Positions 17,032-24,689 are shown, numbered from the stretch's first letter. The stretch: 64,000 bases of DNA from PALSA-693 sp963729695 (GCA_963729695.1 CAVSOT010000009.1:186001-250000); one strand, 5' to 3'. Notes: a model not told the origin generated them from the sequence alone. Translations and numbers: made by a program.

Positions 17032-17337
17032 TCAGGCCTTGGAGGGGGTTTTCGTCGGCGTGCGGCGAGGCCCGTCGTGATCGGGGAGGAGCACCACGAG
17101 CTGGCTGGAGAAGTCGCGTAGGTTCGTGACCACTCGGTCGACCAGGCCGAAGGTGTGCTCGAGGATGTCCTGGGGAGCGGGCACGAAGGGGCTGCCGGGG
17201 CCGTCGGTCCATCCCTTGGTGATGGGTTCGAGCCCGGCGGTGAGCGTGCGAGCCGTGCGGACCATCAGGTCTTCGGCCGCCTTGGCCACGTCGAGGACAT
17301 AGTCCTCCACGGCCTCTGCAGTGGTGAGCGTCGACAT
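17032..17337 (-). CDS. hypothetical protein (phasin-like character)
   Basis: 101 residues from ATG 17337, which has AAAGGA at a good distance; a longer start exists at 17397. The protein is helical and amphipathic (AVEDYVLDVAKAAEDLMVRTARTL), then TFGLVDRVVTNLRDFSSQLV, then a basic Pro/Thr-rich tail. This resembles phasin-like or granule-associated proteins, but I see no diagnostic motif. A promoter with a pair of direct repeats lies just upstream. Confidence 0.65.
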   Translation of the reverse strand: MSTLTTAEAVEDYVLDVAKAAEDLMVRTARTLTAGLEPITKGWTDGPGSPFVPAPQDILEHTFGLVDRVVTNLRDFSSQLVVLLPDHDGPRRTPTKTPSKA

Positions 17338-17382
17338 TGCTGCCGTCCTTTCCTGTTCCAGCGGTCCGGGGACCGACCGCTG

Positions 17383-17417
17383 TGCTAACAGTAGCAAGCA
17401 GATGCTAACTAGGGCAA
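17383..17417 (-). promoter_or_regulatory. promoter with 20-bp-spaced direct repeats TGCTAAC
   Basis: Reading leftward, TTGCCC (17417-17412), an 18-bp spacer and TACTGT (17393-17388) form a plausible sigma-70 promoter. TGCTAAC occurs at 17383-17389 and 17403-17409, exactly 20 bp apart, that is two helical turns on the same face, and overlaps the promoter. This looks like an operator for a dimeric repressor. Confidence 0.5.
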
Positions 17418-17605
17418 GACGTCATCCGGCCCATCGGCCAGAGGGCGGACAACCCGATAGGGGGGCCAGGCCTGGATGCGGGGGTGCGTTCCCGGCGGGC
17501 CCGCCGGCACCGTAGACCCGATCAGCCGGCCGGCGTCATCTCTCGCTCGCCCCGGCGTCGTGGTCGTCTGGATCCCGGTCGGTTCGCCAACGGGGTCAGG
17601 CCACG

Positions 17606-18430
17606 TCAGCGTCGGCGCTCGCCGTCTCGGCCCCTTTTTGCGTCGGGGCCGGCCGCCTCCGGACCGCCCGGTTTGGCGTCGCCGGGTGCCGCGTCGCCGG
17701 GTGCCGCGTCGCCGGGTGCCGCGTCGCCCGGTGCCGCGTCGCCCGGTGCCGCGTCGCCCGGTTCCGCATCGCTGGCTGCTCCACCGTCCGCTTCCGGGCC
17801 GCCGGCTTCTGGGCTACTCACCACCGGGGGGGCCGGATCGCCGGTGTACAGGCACTTGATCAGGATGGAAATGATGGTGTCGAGGACCTGACGGGGTGGC
17901 CGGTCTTGCGACTGGGTGACGAAGCGCTCGGCCATCCAGCCGAGCGCTTCCCCCGCCAGCTCCGGGTCCAGCCCGGTGGCCAGACCTTGCTCTTGGGCCC
18001 GGATGATCCGCTCGGTCAGGTCGTCGATCCAGTAGGAGTGCATGAAGGCCTGGTATGCCCGCTCCACGTCCTCGTCACCCGGAGCTGCGTCGGCGATCGC
18101 CTTGAGGACCGCCCGGTTCTCGCCGAGCTGCTCGGCTAACTGGGCCAGCGATTCGGCACTGACCGACTCCATGCTCGGGTTGGCGTCTCTGGCTTCGGCC
18201 AGCGCGCTCCAGACCTCCTCCAGCAGGTCGACCAGGACCGCTTCGCGGTCGGGGAAGTACCGGTAGAAGGCGGTTCTGCTCAAGCCGGTGGCCCGCATCA
18301 GCTCGTCGACGCTGAGGTCCCGGAAGGGCTTGGTCTTCAACTCCTGCCTGGCGACGTCGAGGATCTGCTCGCGAGCCTCGTTTCGGCGTCGACGGTTGGC
18401 CACCCGTCGGGATGCGAAGGTGTGCGACAT
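17606..18430 (-). CDS. TetR-family transcriptional regulator with GDAAP-repeat tail
   Basis: 274 residues from ATG 18430. The N-terminal HTH is typical: REQILDVARQELKTKPFRDL, then SVDELMRATGLSRTAFYRYFPDREAV. The middle is the helical ligand-binding domain with GLDPELAGEALGWMAERFV. The last ~70 residues are disordered, made of six to seven GDAAP units encoded by a 15-bp minisatellite, then a basic tail RGRDGERRR. It faces the GT2 gene, and inverted repeats lie in the shared region, so it probably controls the surface-polymer locus and itself. Confidence 0.9.
   Translation of the reverse strand: MSHTFASRRVANRRRRNEAREQILDVARQELKTKPFRDLSVDELMRATGLSRTAFYRYFPDREAVLVDLLEEVWSALAEARDANPSMESVSAESLAQLAEQLGENRAVLKAIADAAPGDEDVERAYQAFMHSYWIDDLTERIIRAQEQGLATGLDPELAGEALGWMAERFVTQSQDRPPRQVLDTIISILIKCLYTGDPAPPVVSSPEAGGPEADGGAASDAEPGDAAPGDAAPGDAAPGDAAPGDAAPGDAKPGGPEAAGPDAKRGRDGERRR
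17681..17770. repeat. 15-bp minisatellite, six copies, inside TetR gene
   Basis: Units such as GCCGGGTGCCGCGTC start at 17681, 17696, 17711, 17726, 17741 and 17756. They preserve the frame and encode alternating GDAAP residues in the regulator tail. Confidence 0.9.
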
Positions 18431-18452
18431 GTCACAAACAATAGCCGAAAAA

Positions 18453-18519
18453 ATGTGTGACGCTTGTGACACATCGGTGTTAGTCTGTTTTTCGTTGGTG
18501 TTACACAAGTGTCACCAAC
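18453..18519. promoter_or_regulatory. two inverted repeats between tetR and GT2 genes
   Basis: Site 1 (18453-18474) has ATGTGT ... ACACAT arms and the inner TGTGAC/GTGACA. Site 2 (18494-18519) has perfect 7-bp arms GTTGGTG and CACCAAC 12 bp apart. Both contain GTGTcAC/GTGTtAC-like cores, and a further GTCACA flanks on each side (18431, 18534). They lie between the divergent regulator and glycosyltransferase, as expected for TetR operators. Confidence 0.55.
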
Positions 18520-19843
18520 CAGTGAGACGAATGTCACACATCTATGGCGAGTTACACCAGGAACTCGACGGGAGCGGGAAAAGCGATGGGGCATAGAGCC
18601 CAAGTTCAAGGCGGGGACCAAGGCCGGGGCCGGAACGAGGATTGCGGGGGCAGCCTCGGATCCGGTCCCGGCGGAGCCGCACGAGAATCAGGCTCTGGCG
18701 AGCTGCGGTGTGATCGTCGGGCGGGATGCCGCCGTGGCAGGTGAAGGTGTTTCGTTGGCGGCGACCTCAGGGTGGGTGGGGGCGAAGGTGGTGGTTTTGG
18801 TGCCCGCGCACAACGAGGAAGAGCAGATTGCGGACACGCTGGACACGCTGGTGGCGTCCACTATCACGCCGCAGATTGTGGTGGTCTCCGACAACTCGAC
18901 AGATCGCACCGTCGAGATCGCAGCTGGGTACGCCCGACGGTATCCGAACGTCATTCTGATGGAGTCAGTCGACAACCACGACAAGAAGTCGGGGGCGCTC
19001 AACCAAGCGTGGCACCGTCACGCCCAGGATGCCGACTGGATCTTCACCCAGGACGCGGACACCACGGTCGCTCCTGACACTTTGGAGACGCTCGTCAATG
19101 GCATGACCGAGTTGGGAATCGACGCCGCTTGTGCGTGGCCTGAGCTCAAACCGGTGCGCTCGAAGCGAGCCCGGGACTGGTTCATGCATCGCTTGGTGCA
19201 GCAGGAATACGCCGACACTCGGCGGGTGGCCCGCCGGCGACGCTACGCCACCGAGGTGCTGGCCGGGCTGGCCACCATGTTTCGCGGCGAGGTGGTCCGG
19301 GCGGTGGCGGCCGACCGGGGTGGCGATCCCTGGGCCACTGATTCGATCGTGGAGGACTTCCGTATTGGGCTGGACGCCCGCCGCCTTGGCTACAAGATCG
19401 GTATCGTCAAGGGGGCCCGGGCGTTCACCGACGGGATCGTGGAGCTGAAGGCTCTCTGGCGTCAGCGGGTCCGGTGGGCCAGTGGCACCTGGCAGGAGTT
19501 GTTTCGCTACGGGTGGAAGCCCTTCACTCGGCGCACCTGGTTGATGTGTTTCGGGAGCCTGGCCAACTTCATGCTGCGGGCCGCGGTCATCGCCATGTGG
19601 GTATCGCTGATCTTCGTCTTCCACGAGCCTTTTCGGCTTAATCCGATCTGGTTGCTCCCAGTCGCCTTCACCGTCCTCAATCGTTTGGACGTGACGACAT
19701 ATATCCCTGATCGTGACTACAAGGACTGGCTCCTTGCTTTCTCGGTCATACCCATCGAAGCCTTCTCGTTGTTGCGAGAGGTGTGGACGGCCTGGTCACT
19801 CGGCCGTGCCCTATTTAGTCGGAAAGGAGGATGGTCATGGTAA
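18509..19843 (+). CDS. processive GT2 glycosyltransferase (PgaC/cellulose-synthase-like)
   Basis: 444 residues from GTG 18509; the first ~85 residues are not conserved, so a later GTG (18707) is possible. The GT-A domain shows VLVPAHNEEEQI, the metal-binding DAD in TQDADTT, the catalytic ED in IVEDF, and QRVRW, the Q(Q/R)xRW signature of processive membrane synthases. Two to three hydrophobic segments follow (AAVIAMWVSLIFVF, IWLLPVAFTVL). It should polymerise a beta-linked sugar from UDP-sugar and export it. Its stop overlaps the tiny LAFTG gene by 7 bp. Confidence 0.88.
   Translation: MSPTSETNVTHLWRVTPGTRREREKRWGIEPKFKAGTKAGAGTRIAGAASDPVPAEPHENQALASCGVIVGRDAAVAGEGVSLAATSGWVGAKVVVLVPAHNEEEQIADTLDTLVASTITPQIVVVSDNSTDRTVEIAAGYARRYPNVILMESVDNHDKKSGALNQAWHRHAQDADWIFTQDADTTVAPDTLETLVNGMTELGIDAACAWPELKPVRSKRARDWFMHRLVQQEYADTRRVARRRRYATEVLAGLATMFRGEVVRAVAADRGGDPWATDSIVEDFRIGLDARRLGYKIGIVKGARAFTDGIVELKALWRQRVRWASGTWQELFRYGWKPFTRRTWLMCFGSLANFMLRAAVIAMWVSLIFVFHEPFRLNPIWLLPVAFTVLNRLDVTTYIPDRDYKDWLLAFSVIPIEAFSLLREVWTAWSLGRALFSRKGGWSW
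19821..19830 (+). promoter_or_regulatory. strong ribosome binding site GGAAAGGAGG
   Basis: GGAAAGGAGG inside the GT2 gene end is spaced 6 nt from ATG 19837. It selects that start over ATG 19831, which would touch it, and supports real translation of the 55-codon gene. Confidence 0.75.
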
Positions 19844-20004
19844 GTTACACCGCGGCGACCCCGGTCGCCGTCACAGGAGCTGGTGTCAGTGGTTTGGCGT
19901 TCACCGGCTTCAACGCAGCCTGGCTGACGATCGCGGCATTGACGCTGCTACTCGTCGGGCTGGGAATTGTTCGACTCACTTACGGACGTTTCATCCGTTC
20001 GTAG
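19837..20004 (+). CDS. 55-residue LAFTG sortase-signal mini-protein
   Basis: ATG 19837 to TAG 20004. Residues 1-19 are small and polar, LAFTG occupies 20-24, a hydrophobic stretch runs about 27-45, and the tail RLTYGRFIRS has three arginines. This is a complete cell-wall sorting signal of the LAxTG type used by class E sortases, with nothing else attached and no separate signal peptide. The positive-inside rule predicts the N-terminus outside. Cleavage between T23 and G24 would leave a 23-residue peptide for transfer. It overlaps the GT2 gene by 7 bp, and the class E sortase gene is 1.2 kb downstream. Confidence 0.8.
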   Translation: MVSYTAATPVAVTGAGVSGLAFTGFNAAWLTIAALTLLLVGLGIVRLTYGRFIRS

Positions 20005-20082
20005 CGCATCCCAATGAGACGATCCCGGGGGCCCAGTCGGCCCCCGGATCACTACGCCGCCAGAGAAACCAACAGGACGGAC

Positions 20083-21186
20083 ATGAAGAAGATTTGCCTC
20101 CTTGCCGCCGGAATCATCGTGAGCCTGGCTGCTGCCGCAGGGTGGATGGCCAGCAACACGAGGGCGTCGGCCTCCCCCCCACCGGTCGTCGCGAACGTGC
20201 CGGTCGTCGTGTTCCACGAGATGAACAACGGGTGCCAGCCGTCAGCGGCCACCTGCTCAGCGTCATATCCGGAGTCCGTGAGCTACACCGAGATGGTCAA
20301 CCGCCTCGGCTGGCTGCACTCCCAGGGCTACCGATCCATCAACCTGACGCAATACATTCAGTGGCTAGGGGGCGACACCACCGGACTGCCCGCCCAACCC
20401 ATCCTTATCACTTTCGACAACGGGATCGACGGCCTTCTGCGCGGTGCCATCCCCATCCTAAAAGAGTTTCACTACACGGCAGTGATCTTCGAAGCGACCG
20501 GCTTGGCGGACGGCGCCCCGGCGGCTGGCTACAACTGCGCCGGAACGCCGATCGCGACCGCGCCCACCGTGAACACCGAGCCAGGCTGCCCGGCTGCCAA
20601 CCAGTACTGGGATTCCACCTGGGGTTGGCTGCAGCAATTCGCCAAAAGCGGTGTCTACCAGTTCTCTCTCGAGGCGGGACCCTCCGGACATTCCGTCCAG
20701 ACCTATGACCCCGGCCAGCCCGGCACCAACTACTGGACCGGCGGCCCCGGCGCCGGCGGCTGCTACGAGTTCTACGCCTGCGTGGACACCAACAGCACAC
20801 CCCCCGAAACCAACGCCCAATACCAGCAGCGGGTGCAAGCCGACCTGGCCGCCGGCAAGGAGGAAATCACCTCCCACCTAGGTTCGGGTCACGACGTAAA
20901 CCTGAACGCCTGGGTCGTGCCCTACGGGGCGGTGGGCGACCCCTGCGGCGACGCCACCAACCCCAACCCATGCGGGCTCCCCTATAACGGACCGATCGAA
21001 CCAGACGGCCATGGCTGGCTCCAGGACTGGGCGGCATCGCAGTTCAAAGCCGTCTTCGTCGAAACGCCCGGACTCAACGGCGTAGCACACGAGCGCTACC
21101 GATACGACCCATCCGGTGCGCTCACCCTGCCCCAGTTCGAGCAGCAATTCAACACCCACGTGTCGGCCGGCGACTTCAACCGCTGA
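20083..21186 (+). CDS. secreted polysaccharide-deacetylase-like (NodB homology) protein
   Basis: 367 residues from ATG 20083, with a signal peptide or anchor at 1-30 (MKKICLLAAGIIVSLAAAAG). The NodB fold starts at VPVVVFHEMN; motif 1 is TFDNG (D112, N113), where active enzymes have TFDDG with the second Asp binding metal. Motif 2 (HS/TxxH) is not clear; a His-rich loop TSHLGSGHD precedes a motif-3-like WVVPYG. The layout recalls PgaB, which de-N-acetylates poly-GlcNAc. Metal binding may be altered. Placed between the LAFTG gene and the sortase, 44 bp before the latter. Confidence 0.82.
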   Translation: MKKICLLAAGIIVSLAAAAGWMASNTRASASPPPVVANVPVVVFHEMNNGCQPSAATCSASYPESVSYTEMVNRLGWLHSQGYRSINLTQYIQWLGGDTTGLPAQPILITFDNGIDGLLRGAIPILKEFHYTAVIFEATGLADGAPAAGYNCAGTPIATAPTVNTEPGCPAANQYWDSTWGWLQQFAKSGVYQFSLEAGPSGHSVQTYDPGQPGTNYWTGGPGAGGCYEFYACVDTNSTPPETNAQYQQRVQADLAAGKEEITSHLGSGHDVNLNAWVVPYGAVGDPCGDATNPNPCGLPYNGPIEPDGHGWLQDWAASQFKAVFVETPGLNGVAHERYRYDPSGALTLPQFEQQFNTHVSAGDFNR

Positions 21187-21230
21187 CCTCAGCTCCGAAA
21201 CAACACCCTCGCCGCAGTCAAGGAAGTCAC

Positions 21231-21992
21231 ATGACCGACACACCCTCTCCAACAACCGACGCACCCAGGCGGGCCACCCACCCACACCGACCAGGCCGCA
21301 TCACCCGCCGCTTCGGCCGATTCATCGGCGCCCTGCTCATCGCGGCCGGGCTCGTCCTATTCGCAGACATAGCCTGGCAGCTCTGGGGCACCGGCATCGC
21401 AACCGCCACCCAGCAGCACCGGCTAGGTCACCAATTCCAAGCCGACACCCGCCAGGTGACGCCCACTCACCCCGCCGCCGCGGCCAGGACCACCACACCC
21501 CCCACCGCCGCTGTCGACACCGCGACGCGCCCCGCCGCAACAGCCGCCGCGGCCGACACTCTCCCCGCACCGCCGTCCACCCAGCCGACTCCCGCCCCCG
21601 GCAGCCTCGTCGGGCACCTGGTCATCCCCAAGATCGGGGTCAATAACTACGTGGTCGAAGGAGTCGGGGCCTCGCAACTCGCCGAAGGCACCGGCCACTA
21701 CCCCGGGACAGCACCTATAGGCGGCAACGGCAACGTAGGCATCGCCGGTCACCGCACCACCCACGGCGCCCCCTTCTATAGCCTCAACAAACTCCACCCG
21801 GGCGACCTGATCTACCTCACCAACACCAGCGGCCAAACCTTCACTTACCAAGTCACCAGCCAACTCATCGTGGCACCCAACGACACAGCCGTGCTCAACC
21901 CCACCCCTACCCGAACTCTCACCCTCACCACTTGCAACCCCATCTACTCCGCAACCCAACGGCTCATCGTCCACGCCACTCTCGTGGCCTAG
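21231..21992 (+). CDS. srtE: class E sortase
   Basis: 253 residues. A basic cytosolic N-terminus is followed by one membrane helix (about 32-52), a Pro/Thr/Ala-rich linker and the sortase barrel from about 124. Catalytic residues are H174 (IAGHRTTHGAPF), C235 (TLTTCNP) and R244 (QRLIVHAT). The GHYPGTAPIGGNGN and HRTTHG loops are those of class E, whose known members recognise LAxTG. AAGGAAG precedes the ATG. Its likely substrate in the same cluster is the 55-residue LAFTG protein. It joins the cleaved threonine to an amino nucleophile. Confidence 0.93.
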   Translation: MTDTPSPTTDAPRRATHPHRPGRITRRFGRFIGALLIAAGLVLFADIAWQLWGTGIATATQQHRLGHQFQADTRQVTPTHPAAAARTTTPPTAAVDTATRPAATAAAADTLPAPPSTQPTPAPGSLVGHLVIPKIGVNNYVVEGVGASQLAEGTGHYPGTAPIGGNGNVGIAGHRTTHGAPFYSLNKLHPGDLIYLTNTSGQTFTYQVTSQLIVAPNDTAVLNPTPTRTLTLTTCNPIYSATQRLIVHATLVA

Positions 21993-22099
21993 CGCGCTGG
22001 TCCTTCCTGACGACGGGGCGGCCTTCTTTTGGGCGACCTTGCCTGGCATAGTGATCGGCCGGCCCCCGCCGCGAATGTCAGACGGCGCGGCGTAGGCGA

Positions 22100-22495
22100 T
22101 CAGCTGCTGAGAGCTTTGGCCTTCTCTTGCTGGAACTCCTCCTCGGTGATGACGCCGCGGTCGCGCAGATCCGCCAGTTTGGCCAACTGATCGGCGGTCC
22201 CCGTTCCGCCTGCGGCCTCCTGGACATAGTCCCGGAACGCGGCTTGCTGGGCTTGGGCCGCCTCGATCTGTCGCTCGTGCATCTTGGCCCCTCGGGCGAT
22301 GAGGTAGATGAGGACGCCGAGCAAGGGGAAGATGATGATTCCGACCACCCAGATCGCCTTGCTCCATCCGGAAAGGTCCCGGCTACGGAAGATGTCGGCG
22401 AACACCATGATGAGCAACCAGATCCAGATGATGAACAAGAAGATCCAGAGCATGGTGAGGAAGGCGTCGAGCAGCGGGTACGACGTGGCTATCAT
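22100..22495 (-). CDS. PLDc_N / SHOCT-domain small membrane protein
   Basis: 131 residues from ATG 22495 (AGAAAGG upstream). Two membrane helices (LLDAFLTMLWIFLFIIWIWLL; AIWVVGIIIFPLLGVLIYLI) form the PLDc_N-type hairpin. They are followed by a coiled helix and a C-terminal SHOCT motif (LAKLADLRDRGVITEEEFQQEKAKAL). SHOCT domains are short oligomerisation modules. Function unknown; convergent with the sortase gene. Confidence 0.88.
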   Translation of the reverse strand: MIATSYPLLDAFLTMLWIFLFIIWIWLLIMVFADIFRSRDLSGWSKAIWVVGIIIFPLLGVLIYLIARGAKMHERQIEAAQAQQAAFRDYVQEAAGGTGTADQLAKLADLRDRGVITEEEFQQEKAKALSS

Positions 22496-22645
22496 GCGCC
22501 GGCCTTTCTGTAGCAATCACGCGGCGCGCCTCGCTTCGCGCCGCGACGATTCGTCCTCGGAGGGATGGATTCGGCGTGAGCATAACTGCCATAAGACCGC
22601 CGACCATCGATGGTGCCTTCAGCCGGCTTTCCGGCGATGGGCGAC

Positions 22646-23038
22646 TCAGATCCGCGCTTGGATCTCTGCAGTCAGGCGTCGAGCACTTTTTGACGAGAGT
22701 GGGCCCACCATGTGCGTGCGCATCCGTCCATGAATCCGGACCGTTACCTCGCTATACGCGCCGGCGACCCGGCGCACGAACACCGCATCCTCGATCTGGC
22801 TCATCGGCACTGAGCGCTCCGTGCGGTTGAACACTCCCTTCCCGAGGAGCATGCGAGAGTCGGTCAGCACGTACGTGTGGCGCTTGCGCCAGAACCCGTA
22901 CAGACCCAGGGTGTAGAGATACCTGGGCAGCGACAGCCACCGCGACGGACGAACCACCAGGACTACTGACTCTTCGGGTCGCAGGGCGAGTCGGGGCGGA
23001 TCCCGCCGATCCCGCTTGCCTCGGGTTGGTTGCGGCAT
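22646..23038 (-). CDS. PH-domain (bPH2-like) protein
   Basis: 130 residues from ATG 23038. After a basic N-terminus come ALRPEESVVLVVRPSRW and a hydrophobic stretch (YLYTLGLYGFW). The beta-rich HTYVLTDSRMLLGKGVFNRTER-SVPMSQIEDAVF pattern of YdbT/bPH2 domains follows. It is likely membrane-associated. The longer upstream frame lacks conservation. A 20-bp tandem duplication lies just before the start. Role unknown. Confidence 0.75.
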   Translation of the reverse strand: MPQPTRGKRDRRDPPRLALRPEESVVLVVRPSRWLSLPRYLYTLGLYGFWRKRHTYVLTDSRMLLGKGVFNRTERSVPMSQIEDAVFVRRVAGAYSEVTVRIHGRMRTHMVGPLSSKSARRLTAEIQARI

Positions 23039-23067
23039 TCGGTCAGTATCGCATGTATTGCCGTGGC

Positions 23068-23107
23068 CCAGACTGCTCTGTCGGTGGCCAGACTGCTCCG
23101 TCGGTGG
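23068..23107. repeat. 20-bp tandem duplication
   Basis: CCAGACTGCTCTGTCGGTGG at 23068-23087 is followed directly by the same 20 bases with one change (C for T). It sits 30-70 bp upstream of the PH-domain gene and may overlap its promoter. Confidence 0.8.
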
Positions 23108-23199
23108 ACAGTGCAAGGGAGCGAGGACATGCTCCCGGGATGTGGTTTGATTCGTCAAAACAAGTTGAGTGAGTCGAGGTTCCCGATGCAAGCGTCGCC

Positions 23200-23559
23200 A
23201 TGACCGAGGTGCCGAAACCGCGAACGGAGGAGGAGCCGGATGCCCGCTTCACCTATGCCAACGAACGGACCTTTCTGGCGTGGAACCGCACGGCACTGGC
23301 GCTGATCGCCACCGGGGTGGCGGCCACGCAACTCCTGCCGAAGCTCGACGTCGAATGGGGTCGCCGGGTGCTGGGTTTGCCACTCATTGCTCTCGGGGCG
23401 ATCGTGGCCGGCCAGAGTTTCCGGCATTGGCGGGCCAACGAACGGGCGATGCGGCGCCGGAAGCCCCTTCCCACGTCGCCCATGCCGCTGATCCTGACCA
23501 TCGGCATCGTGGTGGTGGGTCTGATCGCCGTGGTGATCGCGGCCCTCGGGAACGGCTGA
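23200..23559 (+). CDS. DUF202 (YidH-like) membrane protein
   Basis: 119 residues. It has the DUF202 signature FTYANERTFLAWNRTALALIATG, then helices at VLGLPLIALGAIVAG and LILTIGIVVVGLIAVVIA, giving three membrane segments. Its stop is directly followed by the GTG of a second DUF202 gene, so the two form a pair as in E. coli yidH/yidG. Function is not known. Confidence 0.93.
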   Translation: MTEVPKPRTEEEPDARFTYANERTFLAWNRTALALIATGVAATQLLPKLDVEWGRRVLGLPLIALGAIVAGQSFRHWRANERAMRRRKPLPTSPMPLILTIGIVVVGLIAVVIAALGNG

Positions 23560-23889
23560 GTGTCGACCGATCCGCTGGCTGGCCAGAAGGAATTGGCCCG
23601 CGAGCGCACGGTCCTCGCGTGGAACCGGTCGGGCCTCGCCGCCGTGGTCGCCATCGCCGTCCTTCTGCGTCACGTCTGGCCCCTGAGCAGCACCGCCCAA
23701 CTGGTTGCCTTGGGCTTGATCTCGGCGGCAGCGGTCGGGTGGGCGGTCGCCCTCTACGTGTTCACCACGGCCGGCGCTGGTCAGGAGAGGGGCTCGCTGT
23801 GGCGATCACGGGGCTTCGGGTTGATGACGGCCGCGACCGTGTTGTTGGGGGTGGCCGCCTTCATCCTGGCCTTCTTCCCCCCGGACTGA
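23560..23889 (+). CDS. DUF202 (YidG-like) membrane protein
   Basis: 109 residues from GTG 23560, the base after the preceding stop. The signature is LARERTVLAWNRSGLAAVV, followed by two more membrane helices (LVALGLISAAAVGWAVALY; LMTAATVLLGVAAFILAF). Paired with the YidH-like gene, it probably forms a hetero-oligomer. Confidence 0.92.
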   Translation: MSTDPLAGQKELARERTVLAWNRSGLAAVVAIAVLLRHVWPLSSTAQLVALGLISAAAVGWAVALYVFTTAGAGQERGSLWRSRGFGLMTAATVLLGVAAFILAFFPPD

Positions 23890-23965
23890 CGGCCAGGTTG
23901 AGCCGCCAGATTGAACGGCCAGATTGAACGGTAGAGGCCCCCGATCCGCTTCCGAATCGCTCCGC

Positions 23966-23971
23966 TACGGT
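23966..23971 (+). promoter_or_regulatory. -10 box TACGGT, leaderless start
   Basis: TACGGT is followed by 7 bases and GTG 23979. The distance favours GTG 23979 over the in-frame GTG 23970, which lies inside the box. Confidence 0.5.
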
Positions 23972-23978
23972 GGGCTCT

Positions 23979-24689
23979 GTGGGCGGACAGGAGTTCGACG
24001 AATACGGCGGCGTGGTGGTCATCCACGATGGCCGGCGGCACCAGCTGTCTCCTTTTTCCGCCCTGACGTTCGGTCGGGGAGCGGGGTGCACGGTGTGCCT
24101 CGACCCGGAGGATCGGGGGATCTCACGGCTGGCCGGTTCCGTGGAGCACGGCGCGGGCACGTGGTGGGTCTGCAACCGCAGTGCCGTGCGGGCGCTGACC
24201 ATGGTCGACGACATCGGGATCCGTACCGTCGTGCCGCCGGGCCGGCGCGTCGCCCTCACCGGCCCGGTCACGGTGGTGGTAGAAGGAACGACGCGCCGCC
24301 ACGCCCTCGAGATCCGGACCGACCGCAATGCCCAGGTCGAAGTGGGTCGCCCGGGCGGGCAGGACGAAGGCGACCCGCTACCGACCGCGGCGGCCGGTGA
24401 AGTGGTCATCAGCGACCAGGACCGCTTGGCCCTGGCGGCCTTGTTCGCCGGGTATCTCGAGCCGTTCCCACGCTATGACCCCCACCCGAAGACGTACGCA
24501 GACGCCGCGTCGGTGCTGGGGTGGCCCAGAAGCACGCTCGTGAAACGCATCGAGTACCTCCGGACCCGGTTGACCAATGCGGGTGTCCCGAACCTGCTCG
24601 GGGACAACGCTCTCGATCATCTGGCGGAGTGGGCGCTGACCAGCGGGGTACTGACGAGAAGCGACCTCGACCGCCTCCATCCCGACTGA
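23979..24689 (+). CDS. FHA-domain protein with C-terminal helix-turn-helix
   Basis: 236 residues. The N-terminal half has FHA features: LTFGRGAGCTVCL, RGISRLAGSVEH and a later CNRS. The GR, SR..H and N positions of phosphothreonine-binding loops are thus present. The C-terminal third reads YADAASVLGWPRSTLVKRIEYLRTRL, a helix-turn-helix-like unit. This combination suggests a DNA-binding or scaffold protein steered by a Ser/Thr kinase; no kinase gene is in the window. It stands alone after the DUF202 pair. Confidence 0.78.
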   Translation: MGGQEFDEYGGVVVIHDGRRHQLSPFSALTFGRGAGCTVCLDPEDRGISRLAGSVEHGAGTWWVCNRSAVRALTMVDDIGIRTVVPPGRRVALTGPVTVVVEGTTRRHALEIRTDRNAQVEVGRPGGQDEGDPLPTAAAGEVVISDQDRLALAALFAGYLEPFPRYDPHPKTYADAASVLGWPRSTLVKRIEYLRTRLTNAGVPNLLGDNALDHLAEWALTSGVLTRSDLDRLHPD

